DNA of 64,000 nucleotides from Crocinitomicaceae bacterium (lineage in GTDB: Bacteria > Bacteroidota > Bacteroidia > Flavobacteriales_D > Crocinitomicaceae): the NCBI GenBank assembly GCA_014762645.1, contig JABURP010000037.1, forward strand, positions 25,101 to 89,100, given 5' to 3'. Under the pieces are notes generated by a model. The model saw only the letters and a program-made list of their open reading frames with translations, made no database searches and had not been told where the DNA came from. Positions 8,917 to 18,062 of this stretch are shown piece after piece. The position numbers were made by a program, and so were the translations under genes. The stretch's first letter is position 1. Each line of letters opens with the position of its first letter.

Positions 8917-9552
8917 TTAGCTTCTTTGAGCAAGTACAACCGCCTTCGGCAGAAAAACATGATCTTCTATTAGCTGATGAACTTGAAGATCTTTCTGAAA
9001 AATGCTTAACTGGTTAAACAATACTTCAAAGAGTATATTTCCAGCAAGAGTTTCATCCAGTGTCAACACTTCTTGACGTAGTTTATCCAGTTGTATAACC
9101 ACATTGTTGTTGTGATTATGGATAAAGTGATTCACTGCGATATCTCTCTGTTGTTCTGTAAATTCACCTATTATCAATTGATCTACAAACTTGAATAGCA
9201 CTTCTTCTTCAAATTCTATATGTTCCTTAAGCTCCTTTTTATATGAACTAAAAAACAGGGAAAGTAGTTTTACGGACCAGTATTGGTCTCTCATCTTGTG
9301 ATGCAATTGCAAAATGGTATTTTCAATTTTTGGAATCCAGATGTTGAGGTAATAACAATGACTTGCTTTTAGATACGTGAATAATTCCTCCAATGAAAAT
9401 GACTGAAAAGTTTCCTCTTCAAACGATTCACTATCTTTCATAACTGATACGAGTGCTGCCTTCAGTTCTGGGCTTATCTGAGTCTGGACAAATCTTCTAT
9501 CCAACTGTTCATTAACAAAACAGGATAAATCTGTCCGGTATAATTTTTCCAT
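8917..9552 (-). CDS. Hemerythrin-domain protein (RIC/YtfE-like)
   Basis: Cytoplasmic 211-residue helical protein. Its spaced histidines and carboxylates fit a di-iron hemerythrin four-helix bundle: ASHCYYLNIWIPKIE (H in the first helix), KEHIEFEEEVLFKFV, FIHNHNN and a last helix HQLIEDHVFLPKAV. In RIC/YtfE-type proteins such a site repairs iron-sulfur clusters damaged by nitric oxide or oxidants. The N-terminal 55 residues resemble the ScdA-like cap region loosely (LDRRFVQTQISPE), but the usual C-C motif of YtfE is not visible. It is monocistronic, with about 200 bases upstream before the divergent GNAT gene. Confidence 0.75.
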   Translation of the reverse strand: MEKLYRTDLSCFVNEQLDRRFVQTQISPELKAALVSVMKDSESFEEETFQSFSLEELFTYLKASHCYYLNIWIPKIENTILQLHHKMRDQYWSVKLLSLFFSSYKKELKEHIEFEEEVLFKFVDQLIIGEFTEQQRDIAVNHFIHNHNNNVVIQLDKLRQEVLTLDETLAGNILFEVLFNQLSIFQKDLQVHQLIEDHVFLPKAVVLAQRS

Positions 9553-9749
9553 AAAAATGTGGTTCGTTGCTATTCACAATGTTAGACAGCTTAACGGTAC
9601 GGGGCAATACCTGAAAAGAGGTATTCTTCCTTATTTTTTCGGAAAAGAAACATTGGCCCACATTGTGGAATCCGAGAGAATATCTTAACTTAACACATCA
9701 CACAAGGTGGGTATATAGTCTGTTCCATTCCAAAATGAGTTAAGACATT

Positions 9750-10157
9750 ATGAGCGAGTTAATTATAGAAGAGTCTAATTCTGAAGCACCCGAGTTTACA
9801 TCCTTTATGGATGAATGGGGAGATGAAATTGAACGAATTTTTCCGCATTATTCAGAAGAAGATGCCAGTTACGGTGAAGTAATGCTACTCAAAAAAGACG
9901 ATAAGTATATTGGAGTATTTGTCTATTTACCTAAAGGTGAAGAGTTGCATATAAGTATTGATTATGTTGTTCCTCCTTTTCGTGATATGGGGGTAGGGGA
10001 AGATTTTTTCAGACAAAAACTCGGAGAATTCAAAAAGCATGGTTTTGCTGTTGCTGTTGCTTTAACTGCTAATGAAAAGCATACCCAGTATTTAAAGTCT
10101 TTAGGTTTTGTTAATTCTTCAAAACATCCTCACTGGTACGAACTGGAATTAAATTAA
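9750..10157 (+). CDS. GNAT-family N-acetyltransferase
   Basis: A 135-residue single-domain protein of the GNAT fold. The acetyl-CoA pyrophosphate loop is visible as FRDMGVGEDFF (R-x-x-G-x-G), preceded by beta-strand 4 (HISIDYVVPP). The C-terminal part HTQYLKSLGFVNSS is the usual A-x-x-F-Y-x-x-x-G-F region. Substrate cannot be inferred. It is divergent from the hemerythrin gene and overlaps the convergent LETM1-related gene by four bases at its 3' end. Confidence 0.75.
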   Translation: MSELIIEESNSEAPEFTSFMDEWGDEIERIFPHYSEEDASYGEVMLLKKDDKYIGVFVYLPKGEELHISIDYVVPPFRDMGVGEDFFRQKLGEFKKHGFAVAVALTANEKHTQYLKSLGFVNSSKHPHWYELELN

Positions 10158-11419
10158 GCCTTTTTTTTCTTCTCCACTTTATTGCTGCGAAATGCAGAAG
10201 GAACCAGGTCTGGTATGAGTTTTAATACCAATGGCATTATTAATGAGCCACCCGGAAGCATGAACAAAGTGAAAGCTGGTATTGTTTTGGCAAGGTCTTT
10301 AAACTGTCGCTTTAGTTTTACCTTTTCTTCTTCGTTTAGCTCCTTACTGGTTGATTTTGCAATGAGTTGAACCAACTCTTTACTTTGGCTGAGTTCAAGA
10401 GCTAACTTATCCCGGTTTCTCGCTAAAATTTTCTTCCACTTGGCCGTAGCACCGACCATCAGCTGTTCCATTTCACTTTTACCACTTAGAAATGGTAAAG
10501 TCTCAGAATTATTCAGTACAAAACTCTGGATAGCAATAAATGATTTATCCTGCTCCTCCTCATCTACTTTAAGCTTCTCACTCAGATTATCTAAAAATAT
10601 TTGCTCAATAGGAACAACCACCTTATCACTCCAAACCACCAGAGTTGCTACCTCAATAAAATAGCGTTTCAAGAGCCAGGACATTTCATAATCAAAGGCT
10701 ATTTCGTTGAGTGTCTTTTGCTCGTTCCAAAATAACTGAGCTTCGCGATAATCCAGATCATCTAACCTGGCAGAGGCCATAAAAATATCGAAGAGTGCCG
10801 CTTCTTCATTCGCAATTTCACCATCCGCATGTGCAGCAACGGCCATTAATTTCATCATGTCCAGCAACACCATTCTCCGCTTATCTGCAATTATTTCAGG
10901 ATGCGTTCCATGGTAGTATTCAAAGTAGAGAATCAGATCCTGGAAAACAACTGAGTTGTGAAGGTAATTGGTCCATAATTTATGGGATAAACTCAGTTTA
11001 ATATCCACCCTCTGAGACAAGATTGATTCCAGTTTCCCAAATACATCAAGGCCCTTAAAGTTGAGCCAACTTCTCCTGGCTATACCAATTTCAGTTGATT
11101 CATAAAAAGATATAAATCGACCTAAATATTTTTCAATGTCTTCAATATCAAATCTACGCGTATGGGCATAATCTGAAATCATTAAACCTTCCAGTAAAAG
11201 CACCTTAAACTTGTCTTCTGTCGACCAGTGTGCTGTTTCGTCTGGATTGAGAAAGATGAAATTAGTAGGAAACCCATACATAAGCCCTGTAGGCTGTAAT
11301 TGGCCATAAATAAACTCCTCCGGAGTGAGCGTCAGATCAAATTCCGATAAGAGTTTCTCTGGTTTTTTAACCAGTGAAAAATACTTTTTGATCCAACCGT
11401 TGCTGCTGGGGTTCATCAT
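10154..11419 (-). CDS. LETM1-related / TerB-like domain protein
   Basis: A 421-residue protein without a signal peptide. Residues about 180-240 (LLDMMKLMAVAAHADGEIANEEAALFDIFM) resemble a TerB-like helical domain with the A-x-A-D-G-E-I calcium-loop-like motif. The C-terminal 60 residues (KLKRQFKDLAKTIPAFTLFM, followed by LPGGSLIMPLVLKLIPDLVPSAF) match the conserved core of LETM1-type proteins and end in a Lys-rich tail. Bacteroidota members are annotated as LETM1-related biofilm-associated proteins; the biochemical role is not known. The hydrophobic C-terminal segment may be membrane-associated. The start is an ATG at 11419, preceded by divergent DNA shared with the gene at 11497. Confidence 0.7.
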   Translation of the reverse strand: MMNPSSNGWIKKYFSLVKKPEKLLSEFDLTLTPEEFIYGQLQPTGLMYGFPTNFIFLNPDETAHWSTEDKFKVLLLEGLMISDYAHTRRFDIEDIEKYLGRFISFYESTEIGIARRSWLNFKGLDVFGKLESILSQRVDIKLSLSHKLWTNYLHNSVVFQDLILYFEYYHGTHPEIIADKRRMVLLDMMKLMAVAAHADGEIANEEAALFDIFMASARLDDLDYREAQLFWNEQKTLNEIAFDYEMSWLLKRYFIEVATLVVWSDKVVVPIEQIFLDNLSEKLKVDEEEQDKSFIAIQSFVLNNSETLPFLSGKSEMEQLMVGATAKWKKILARNRDKLALELSQSKELVQLIAKSTSKELNEEEKVKLKRQFKDLAKTIPAFTLFMLPGGSLIMPLVLKLIPDLVPSAFRSNKVEKKKKA

Positions 11420-11496
11420 AAAATAAAGATATGAAAATACTCTACTACTTCGTCAAGATGTTAATTGGTATTAACTTTGAAGCCTGAAAAGCAAAT

Positions 11497-12363
11497 ATGT
11501 TACGATTTCTAACCATATCACTCTTGTTTTGCCTAATTCTTACTCCTGTAAACGCTGGGATTCGAATTAAAAAATTGGCTGATCTCGAATCAGAACTAAG
11601 TGAAAGCTCAGGTTTGGAGTATTATATGAACAAGTATCTCATTACCCATAATGACAGTGGGAACAAGGCTATAATTTATGTGATAAATGAACATGGCAAA
11701 ATTTTAAAAGAGATAGAAATCAAAGACGCGGATAATGATGACTGGGAAGATCTTACCTGTTCAGCAGATGGAACATTGTATATCGGAGATATCGGGAATA
11801 ATGAAAACAAAAGAGAGAAATGCCAAATTTACGTGGTGAAAAGTGACTTTTTTAAAACGAAGGACGGAGATGTTAAGTCAGATAAAATCACATTTGAGTA
11901 TGAAGATCAGCAGGAGTTTCCTCCTGCAAAAGCAGAACTGCATTATGATGCAGAAGCAATATTCTGGATGAAAGATTCAATTTATATCTTAACAAAGTGC
12001 AGGTCTGAACCATTCTCAGGCAGATCATTTGTGTACGTGCTACCTGATAAGCCCGGAAAATATAAGGCAAGAAAAATAGGTGAGATTCCATTCTGTTCAC
12101 TTAGTTGGATGTTTTGTTCCGTTACTTCTGCCGATTATGATCCAAAAAGCAATACGCTGGTTGTCTTGTTGTATGGAAAAATTATTTTTATTTCTGATTT
12201 TCCCGGAAATCGCTTCTGGGAAGGCAAGTTCGAATCACATACTATCTGGAATATTAAACAACGAGAAGCTATTACATTCATTGATGCCAACAATTTATAC
12301 ATGTCAGATGAATACAGTAAAAAAGTGGGCGGGGGTAATCTATATAAAGTAACAAGAAGATGA
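11497..12363 (+). CDS. Secreted beta-propeller-like protein of unknown function
   Basis: A 288-residue exported protein with a clear signal peptide (1-20). Repeated short motifs such as YLITHNDSGNKAIIYVINE, DWEDLTCSADGTLYIGDIGNN and ADYDPKSNTLVVLLY suggest blades of a beta-propeller, perhaps related to phytase-like or SdiA-regulated folds. No catalytic residues can be assigned. A TAACTTTG box (11472-11479) lies 17 bases before the ATG and could be the -7 promoter element, though no -33 partner is clear. Its stop overlaps the start of the HAD gene (ATGA at 12360), so translation of the two is probably coupled. Confidence 0.65.
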   Translation: MLRFLTISLLFCLILTPVNAGIRIKKLADLESELSESSGLEYYMNKYLITHNDSGNKAIIYVINEHGKILKEIEIKDADNDDWEDLTCSADGTLYIGDIGNNENKREKCQIYVVKSDFFKTKDGDVKSDKITFEYEDQQEFPPAKAELHYDAEAIFWMKDSIYILTKCRSEPFSGRSFVYVLPDKPGKYKARKIGEIPFCSLSWMFCSVTSADYDPKSNTLVVLLYGKIIFISDFPGNRFWEGKFESHTIWNIKQREAITFIDANNLYMSDEYSKKVGGGNLYKVTRR

Positions 12364-13019
12364 AGGCAGTAATTTTTGATATGGATGGGGTTTTAATTGA
12401 CTCTGAACCTTTGTGGAAAATTGCGGAAGTAGAAGGCTTTGCAAAGGTTGGACTTGACTTAACCCATACTGACTGTGAGGAAACAGTTGGTCTTCGTATA
12501 GACGAAGTTGTAAAACTATGGCACAATAAAGTTAAATGGACGAATAGAACCTTAAAGGAGGTTGAAGAGGACATTGTCGATATTCTTATCCGGGAAATTA
12601 GAGAAAAGGGTCAGGCTCTGGATGGTGTTTATAACGCACTGGATCAAATACGTTCTTCGGGCATTAAGATTGGTTTAGCTACTTCATCTGCCAATAGAAT
12701 TCTTGAGGTCGTTTTGGATAAACTTAAAATCGCGGATTATTTTGAAGCAGTGCACTCAGCAGAAGATGAAGCTTATGGAAAACCTCACCCGGCAGTTTTC
12801 CTCTCTGCAGCACAGAAGTTGAAGATTGACCCTACCGACTGTCTGGTGGTAGAGGATTCTCTGAATGGTATTATTGCTGCCAAAGCATCCAGAATGAAGG
12901 TCATTGCCGTACCTGAAAAAACGCACGTGTTTGATGAAAGGTTAAGGGTTGCAGATCACATTATAGAAAGTCTTAATGAGTTTGATCTTCACCGTTTTAA
13001 AACACTTTGGGAAAATTAA
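12360..13019 (+). CDS. HAD-IA sugar-phosphate phosphatase (YniC/beta-phosphoglucomutase-like)
   Basis: A 219-residue cytoplasmic HAD hydrolase. Motif I is FDMDGVLIDSEP (nucleophile D8, acid/base D10), motif II the Ser in LATSSANR, motif III K in YGKPHPAVF and motif IV VVEDSLNG. The GVLIDSEP form and cap arrangement are those of 2-deoxyglucose-6-phosphate/hexitol phosphatases and beta-phosphoglucomutases. A broad sugar-phosphate phosphatase is the best guess; mutase activity cannot be excluded. It is translationally coupled to the preceding secreted protein by a 4-base overlap, which may be only an expression arrangement. Confidence 0.85.
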   Translation: MKAVIFDMDGVLIDSEPLWKIAEVEGFAKVGLDLTHTDCEETVGLRIDEVVKLWHNKVKWTNRTLKEVEEDIVDILIREIREKGQALDGVYNALDQIRSSGIKIGLATSSANRILEVVLDKLKIADYFEAVHSAEDEAYGKPHPAVFLSAAQKLKIDPTDCLVVEDSLNGIIAAKASRMKVIAVPEKTHVFDERLRVADHIIESLNEFDLHRFKTLWEN

Positions 13020-13096
13020 TCAATTCTGAACCTATTGATCTAAATCAATTTAGTCAACTTAAACCACATGTAATTCAGTGATTAAGGCCGTAAAAC

Positions 13097-13127
13097 TTGA
13101 GTCTACAGGGTAAAATATATATCTTTG
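13097..13127 (+). promoter_or_regulatory. Bacteroidota-type promoter for the GH18 gene
   Basis: TTG at 13097-13099, a 20-base spacer, then TATCTTTG at 13120-13127, matching the -33 TTG / -7 TAnnTTTG pattern used by the major sigma factor of Bacteroidota. The ATG follows at 13154. Confidence 0.6.
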
Positions 13128-13153
13128 TCCCGCTTATTTTGAACTGAAAATCA

Positions 13154-15418
13154 ATGAAAAAATTCGTCTTTCTATCTCTGAGCTGGTTGATTCCGGTTAT
13201 CGCGTTAGCTCAAAACCCTACGTCAATACATCAGGAGCAACAAGAGTATTATAATGCTCAAAATAAAACCGCCGAGTGGTACGAGCAAAATGTAAACACA
13301 GAGCAGTATTATTTTGCGGATGATCGTTCGCACTGTACACTTAACAAGGTAGTTTATGGCTGGCATCCTTACTGGGTTGGAAGTGCATACAATAATTATG
13401 ATTGGGATATGCTCAGTCACTTGTCGTATTTTTCTTACGAGGTAGACGAGAATACAGGAGATCCGCTATCAACACATAATTGGGCAACGGCAGATGCTGT
13501 TGATTCAGCCCTTGCCAATGGTGTGAAGGTAACGCTATGCGTCACCCTGTTTGGAGGAACAAAACTTTCTACATTTCTTACTAACTCAACAGCAAAACAA
13601 AACCTCATTAATAACCTCATTTCAATGGTGCAATCTAGAGGTGCGCACGGGGTGAATATTGATTTTGAAGGATTACCATCTTCACAAAAAACAAATTTTG
13701 CCAACTTCATGGTAGATCTGTCTAATCAAATGCACACAGCCATTCCCGGTTCAGAAGTAAGTACGGTTCTTTATGCCGTGGACTGGAGTAATGTTTTTGA
13801 TTTTAGTATTATGGAACCGGCAGTTGACCATTATATAGTGATGGGGTATGCGTATTATTATCAGGGAAGTGGGAATACAGGCCCCTGTGATCCGTTGTAT
13901 CATTTTGGGTCTACCTACAACTATACCTTATCCCGTACAACAACCTATTATTTAGATAAAGGTTGTCCAAAAGATAAGTTTGTTTTAGGATTACCTTATT
14001 ACGGGTATGAATGGCCAACGACCAGTCTCAGTATTCCTTCTCCCACTACAGGGTCTGGTGTGGCAAGAACATTTGCTTATGTAATGAATAATACTTCAGG
14101 GAACTACTCACCAGCTAATTACACCTGGGATGCAGATTCATACACAGATATATTTGCTTTTGACAACAGCGGATTCAAACAATGTTTCATTGATTTGGAA
14201 GATGCCTTCAAAGCCAGATTGGCATTTGTAAATCAATCCGGTATTGCAGGAATTGGTATTTGGGCCTTAGGATATGATAATGGATATAATGAATTGTGGT
14301 TGGCGATTGAAGATTATTTAAGTGATTGTCATGTGGATCCATGTTCGGGTAGCTTCCATGATTTTGGCGGTCCTACCAAAAACTATTACAATGATGAAAA
14401 TTATACCTGGACCCTCTCTCCGGATGGTGCTACAGCTATAGATGTCACATTTACTTCTTTTGATGTAGAAGTTGGATATGATACCCTCTTTATTTATGAT
14501 GGAAATTCAACAGCTGCACCTTTAATTGGTGCGTATACCGGGTCTAATTCGCCGGGGACTTTTACCAGTTCTACAGGTGACGTTACGTTTTATTGGAAAT
14601 CAGATGGAGCAACGGTTGGTCCTGGCTGGACAGCAGATTATATTTGCTCTACTACAACAATAAACCCACAGGCAGATTTTAATCTACCTTCAAATAATAC
14701 CATTTGTCAGGGAGAAACTTTACAGTTTACCAATACTTCTGTTGATGCCACAAACTATTATTGGGAGTTTGAGAATGGAACACCAGCTACCAGTACCGAT
14801 ACGGATCCGGTTGTAACGTATTTTGCTTCGGGAACCTATGATGTGACGCTTCATGCAATAAATGGTGTTGATACTAATACCACTACCCAGTCTATAACGG
14901 TGAATGTTGCAGCACAACCACTGGCTAACTTCACAAGCAATTCACCCGTGTATTTGCCGAATTCTGCTATCTATTTCTCTAATTCATCTGCTAACTCAAG
15001 TGCGTATTTATGGGATTTTGGTGATGGAAATACTTCTACAGATTCAAATCCATGGAACAACTACGGTTCAGCTGGAATCTACACGGTAACGTTAGTTAGT
15101 ATGAATTACATTTGTCCTAATGATACAACAGTTCAAACTGTTGAAGTGATTGATAACGTTGGGTTTGGTGAGTTGGATGAAGCGGTTTATACCATTTATC
15201 CGAACCCATTCACAGATGAGGTGTCAATTTCCGGTCCGGGATTCGGTGATTTTGAAATCCGTTTATTAGATGCCTCAGGGAGGGTAATTTTAGACACAAG
15301 AGATTTCAATATTTCTGAAATGAAATTTGAAAATCTTCGATTCTTAGCGGATGGTGTTTACTTCATAGAAATAAAAGAAGGAATACACACCGAAAAACAC
15401 CGGGTTATCAAGAATTAA
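13154..15418 (+). CDS. Secreted GH18-family glycosidase-like protein with CUB, PKD and T9SS domains
   Basis: A 754-residue extracellular protein. Domains in order: signal peptide (1-20); GH18 TIM barrel (about 60-390) with the catalytic strand GVNIDFEG, so D170 and E172 of the D-x-D-x-E motif are present, though the first Asp position is His; a CUB-like domain (about 395-495, SPDGATAIDVTFTSFDVE); two PKD-like repeats (about 500-670, YYWEFENGTPATS and YLWDFGDGNTSTD); and a T9SS type A sorting domain (IYPNPFTDEVSISG, ending HRVIKN). GH18 members cleave chitin or related beta-1,4-GlcNAc glycans, and the catalytic acid is present. Related GH18 folds can be spore-hydrolase-like peptidoglycan enzymes, so the substrate is open. 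Confidence 0.8.
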   Translation: MKKFVFLSLSWLIPVIALAQNPTSIHQEQQEYYNAQNKTAEWYEQNVNTEQYYFADDRSHCTLNKVVYGWHPYWVGSAYNNYDWDMLSHLSYFSYEVDENTGDPLSTHNWATADAVDSALANGVKVTLCVTLFGGTKLSTFLTNSTAKQNLINNLISMVQSRGAHGVNIDFEGLPSSQKTNFANFMVDLSNQMHTAIPGSEVSTVLYAVDWSNVFDFSIMEPAVDHYIVMGYAYYYQGSGNTGPCDPLYHFGSTYNYTLSRTTTYYLDKGCPKDKFVLGLPYYGYEWPTTSLSIPSPTTGSGVARTFAYVMNNTSGNYSPANYTWDADSYTDIFAFDNSGFKQCFIDLEDAFKARLAFVNQSGIAGIGIWALGYDNGYNELWLAIEDYLSDCHVDPCSGSFHDFGGPTKNYYNDENYTWTLSPDGATAIDVTFTSFDVEVGYDTLFIYDGNSTAAPLIGAYTGSNSPGTFTSSTGDVTFYWKSDGATVGPGWTADYICSTTTINPQADFNLPSNNTICQGETLQFTNTSVDATNYYWEFENGTPATSTDTDPVVTYFASGTYDVTLHAINGVDTNTTTQSITVNVAAQPLANFTSNSPVYLPNSAIYFSNSSANSSAYLWDFGDGNTSTDSNPWNNYGSAGIYTVTLVSMNYICPNDTTVQTVEVIDNVGFGELDEAVYTIYPNPFTDEVSISGPGFGDFEIRLLDASGRVILDTRDFNISEMKFENLRFLADGVYFIEIKEGIHTEKHRVIKN

Positions 15419-15448
15419 AATAGAATTCTGTAGTGATTAAAGAAGTGC

Positions 15449-16288
15449 TTAAACCATTTTCAAAAAGCTGACTTCTTTTTCCGTAAGATGACGATACGTG
15501 CCTCTGGGCAAATCCTTTTTTGTCAAACTCGCGAATTTTACGCGATCGAGTTTAGTGACATTAAAACCTAACGCCTCGAACATCCGTCTTACAACGCGGT
15601 TTTTACCTGAATGTAATTCAACGCCTACTTCACGACCATTAGAATCTGAGAGTAGTTCAACTTTGTCCGCTTTTACGTATACGCCATCATCTAATTCAAC
15701 ACCTTCTAAAAGTGATTGCAACAGTTCATTTTTGATGGGTTTGTCTAAAGAGACATGATATAATTTTGCTACCTGATATCTCGGGTGAGTAAGGCGTTTA
15801 GCAAGGTCTCCATCATTGGTAAACAGGAGTAAACCAGTCGTGTTTCGGTCTAATCTTCCAACCGGATAAATCCGTTCTTTACAAGCCTTGGCTACTAATT
15901 CGTAAGCAGTTTTGCGGCCTTGAGGATCATCCATTGTTGTGATGAAATTTTTTGGCTTGTTTAACAAAACATAGCGTTTTGTTTCTCGATTGATGGTTGC
16001 TCCATCATATTTTACTTCATCATCAGGCTTTACTTTAAATCCCATTTGAGTGATGATTTTACCATTTACTTCAACAACTCCTGAAGAAATTAAAACATCA
16101 GCTTCACGTCTGGAACATATACCTGCATTGGCAATGAACTTATTTAACCTTACCTCTTCACTGAAAGACGGTAGTGGATCTCCTTTTTTCTTCTTAAAGT
16201 CAGGTTGATCCTTCTTGAATGGTTTTCCCTTTTTCTTGGCCAGTCTTTTTACTGGTTTCTTCCCTCCTTGATTCGATTTTTCTGCCAT
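15449..16288 (-). CDS. rluB: RluB/RluF-type 23S rRNA pseudouridine synthase
   Basis: A 279-residue enzyme that isomerises a uridine in 23S rRNA. A Lys-rich N-terminal extension (about 1-45) is followed by an S4 RNA-binding domain (VRLNKFIANAGICSRREADV). The RsuA/RluB catalytic domain contains GRLDRNTTGLLLFTNDGDL, whose Asp in R-L-D is the catalytic residue. C-terminal landmarks GKNRVVRRMFEALG are typical of RluB/E/F. The basic extension is common in Bacteroidota homologues and probably binds RNA. It is 68 bases downstream of kdsB on the same strand. The exact paralogue (RluB versus RluF) is a best guess. Confidence 0.85.
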   Translation of the reverse strand: MAEKSNQGGKKPVKRLAKKKGKPFKKDQPDFKKKKGDPLPSFSEEVRLNKFIANAGICSRREADVLISSGVVEVNGKIITQMGFKVKPDDEVKYDGATINRETKRYVLLNKPKNFITTMDDPQGRKTAYELVAKACKERIYPVGRLDRNTTGLLLFTNDGDLAKRLTHPRYQVAKLYHVSLDKPIKNELLQSLLEGVELDDGVYVKADKVELLSDSNGREVGVELHSGKNRVVRRMFEALGFNVTKLDRVKFASLTKKDLPRGTYRHLTEKEVSFLKMV

Positions 16289-16356
16289 CTTCTTTAATTA
16301 TCCGGTGCAAAGTTACGGTTATTATATTGCTAAAGCGATTGAAAACACAATGATTT

Positions 16357-17073
16357 TTAGCGGTTAAGTGCTCGAAGCACAGCTTCTACATCTTCCGGGG
16401 TATCAATATTTGGTGTTTCTATAGTGGTATGAGCTGTGCGAATCTTATAACCGTGGTATAACCATCTCAATTGCTCCAGCGATTCTTTTTTCTCAAGTTC
16501 AGTAGCTTCAAGTTTGATTAATTCTTTCAATGTATTCATACGCCAGGCGTAAATCCCAATGTGCTTTAGTTTAGCTTCTTTCTCTCGCGTGTAAGGGATA
16601 TTGCTACGACTGAAATAAAGTGCATTACCGTTCTTATCTAACACAACTTTAATGCGGTTCGGGTTATCAATTTCTGATGAATCTTCAATAGGTTTTACTA
16701 AGGTTCCAATTTCTACGGTTGGATCTTCAAATAATTGAATAACCAGCTCCAGTTGTTCGGGTTTAACCAAAGGCTCATCTCCCTGGATATTAATAACTAC
16801 ATCACTATCCGGGTAATTTGAAATTACTTCACCACATCTTTCCGTGCCATTTTGGTGGTGTTCTGATGTCATAAGAACGTTCCCATTAAATTCAAGAACA
16901 TGATCATAAATACGTTGATCATCCGTTGCAATTACAACTTCATTAATTAAGGTCGATTTGCAAGCTTGTTCATACACGCGTTGAATCATAGATTTTCCTA
17001 AAATATCCAGTAAAGGTTTACCGGGATATCTACTAGAAGCATAACGCGCAGGAATTATTCCGAGTACTTTCAT
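16357..17073 (-). CDS. kdsB: 3-deoxy-manno-octulosonate cytidylyltransferase (CMP-Kdo synthetase)
   Basis: A 238-residue cytoplasmic enzyme that activates Kdo with CTP to CMP-Kdo for lipopolysaccharide inner-core synthesis. The N-terminal nucleotide loop IIPARYASSRYPGKPL is diagnostic, followed by EVVIATDDQRI, NGTERCGEV and NIQGDEPLV (metal and CTP contacts), and IGIYAWR. Length is normal for the family. It follows the PorP/SprF gene by 29 bases and may be co-transcribed, but no functional link is obvious. Confidence 0.95.
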   Translation of the reverse strand: MKVLGIIPARYASSRYPGKPLLDILGKSMIQRVYEQACKSTLINEVVIATDDQRIYDHVLEFNGNVLMTSEHHQNGTERCGEVISNYPDSDVVINIQGDEPLVKPEQLELVIQLFEDPTVEIGTLVKPIEDSSEIDNPNRIKVVLDKNGNALYFSRSNIPYTREKEAKLKHIGIYAWRMNTLKELIKLEATELEKKESLEQLRWLYHGYKIRTAHTTIETPNIDTPEDVEAVLRALNR

Positions 17074-17102
17074 ATAACGTAACCACTAAAATAGCTATTC
17101 CG

Positions 17103-18062
17103 TTACTTCCAACGACTTTTTCTGATTTTTTTGCGCCATCCATTGCGCTTGATATACTTTCGTTTTTCAAAAGAATTGCGGTAGAGTGACATCCCGTAAC
17201 CCAGAGAAAGTTCATGAGTCATTCCGCCAAATCTATTCACTTTGCCCAGGCCAAGGTCATACGAATACACCAATTTAAAATCCTTAAGAAAAATGATACC
17301 AGCAGAGAGAATAATGGTATTGTCAATTCGATAACCGGCCGAAGCCCAAATCAGATTATTAATTAGGAAATTCATATCTAAAGAAATAGACATTGGGGCA
17401 CCTTTTGTCCACTTGATCATAGAGGTAGGGTAAAACTGGAAGTACGGATCCTGAATAAACCGATACCCACCTGTTAAGAAAAAATGCTGGTAGGTCATTT
17501 CACCAAACATTTTAGTTTCGGCTCCTACATTGCCATTGTTAAATAAATAAGGAGCTCCAGCACCTACGTGCCAATGTTTGCTTCTAACAAAAATACCGGC
17601 ACCAAAGTTTACATCTGATTTTTTAATGGTACCGCTAAGTGTAGGATCAACGCCATCATAAAAGGTTAGTTTGTCATATTCTGCTGTTTGCTGATTATAA
17701 CTCGCTTTTAAACCAAATGCCATTTGCGTGTTTCTTCCCAATTGAATAGCATAACTGTAGCTACCCCCTAACTCCAGGTGCTTAAACACTGTGATTTTAT
17801 CATATAACACCTGCAAATTAAATGTGTGTCCCCTAAATCCGTAAAATGCATTACCTATGAAACTTGAAGGCGCACCTTCAATTGCCATCCATTGATCCCT
17901 ATATAAAATGGATCCACCAAGATTTTTAGATTCTTCTATATAAGCAGGATTAAAAATCTGGTGGTTGTGCATATACTGGCTATAATTCACCCTGTTTTGG
18001 GCACTAAGCCTTAGGCTGGTAAGTACAACGACCAATAATAATATGTTCCTCTTCATCATCAT
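17103..18062 (-). CDS. PorP/SprF-family type IX secretion outer membrane protein
   Basis: A 319-residue outer membrane protein with a signal peptide (1-21, ending LSAQ). The mature start NRVNYSQYMHNHQIFNPAYI is the family hallmark (YSQY...NPAY). It is followed by alternating beta-strands to a C-terminal beta-rich end and a basic tail (RKKIRKSRWK). PorP/SprF proteins help specific T9SS type B substrates reach and attach to the cell surface; SprF is needed for SprB export. Its ATG overlaps the stop of the giant HYR adhesin by 4 bases (ATGA), so it is translationally coupled and is very probably the dedicated partner of that adhesin. Confidence 0.9.
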   Translation of the reverse strand: MMMKRNILLLVVVLTSLRLSAQNRVNYSQYMHNHQIFNPAYIEESKNLGGSILYRDQWMAIEGAPSSFIGNAFYGFRGHTFNLQVLYDKITVFKHLELGGSYSYAIQLGRNTQMAFGLKASYNQQTAEYDKLTFYDGVDPTLSGTIKKSDVNFGAGIFVRSKHWHVGAGAPYLFNNGNVGAETKMFGEMTYQHFFLTGGYRFIQDPYFQFYPTSMIKWTKGAPMSISLDMNFLINNLIWASAGYRIDNTIILSAGIIFLKDFKLVYSYDLGLGKVNRFGGMTHELSLGYGMSLYRNSFEKRKYIKRNGWRKKIRKSRWK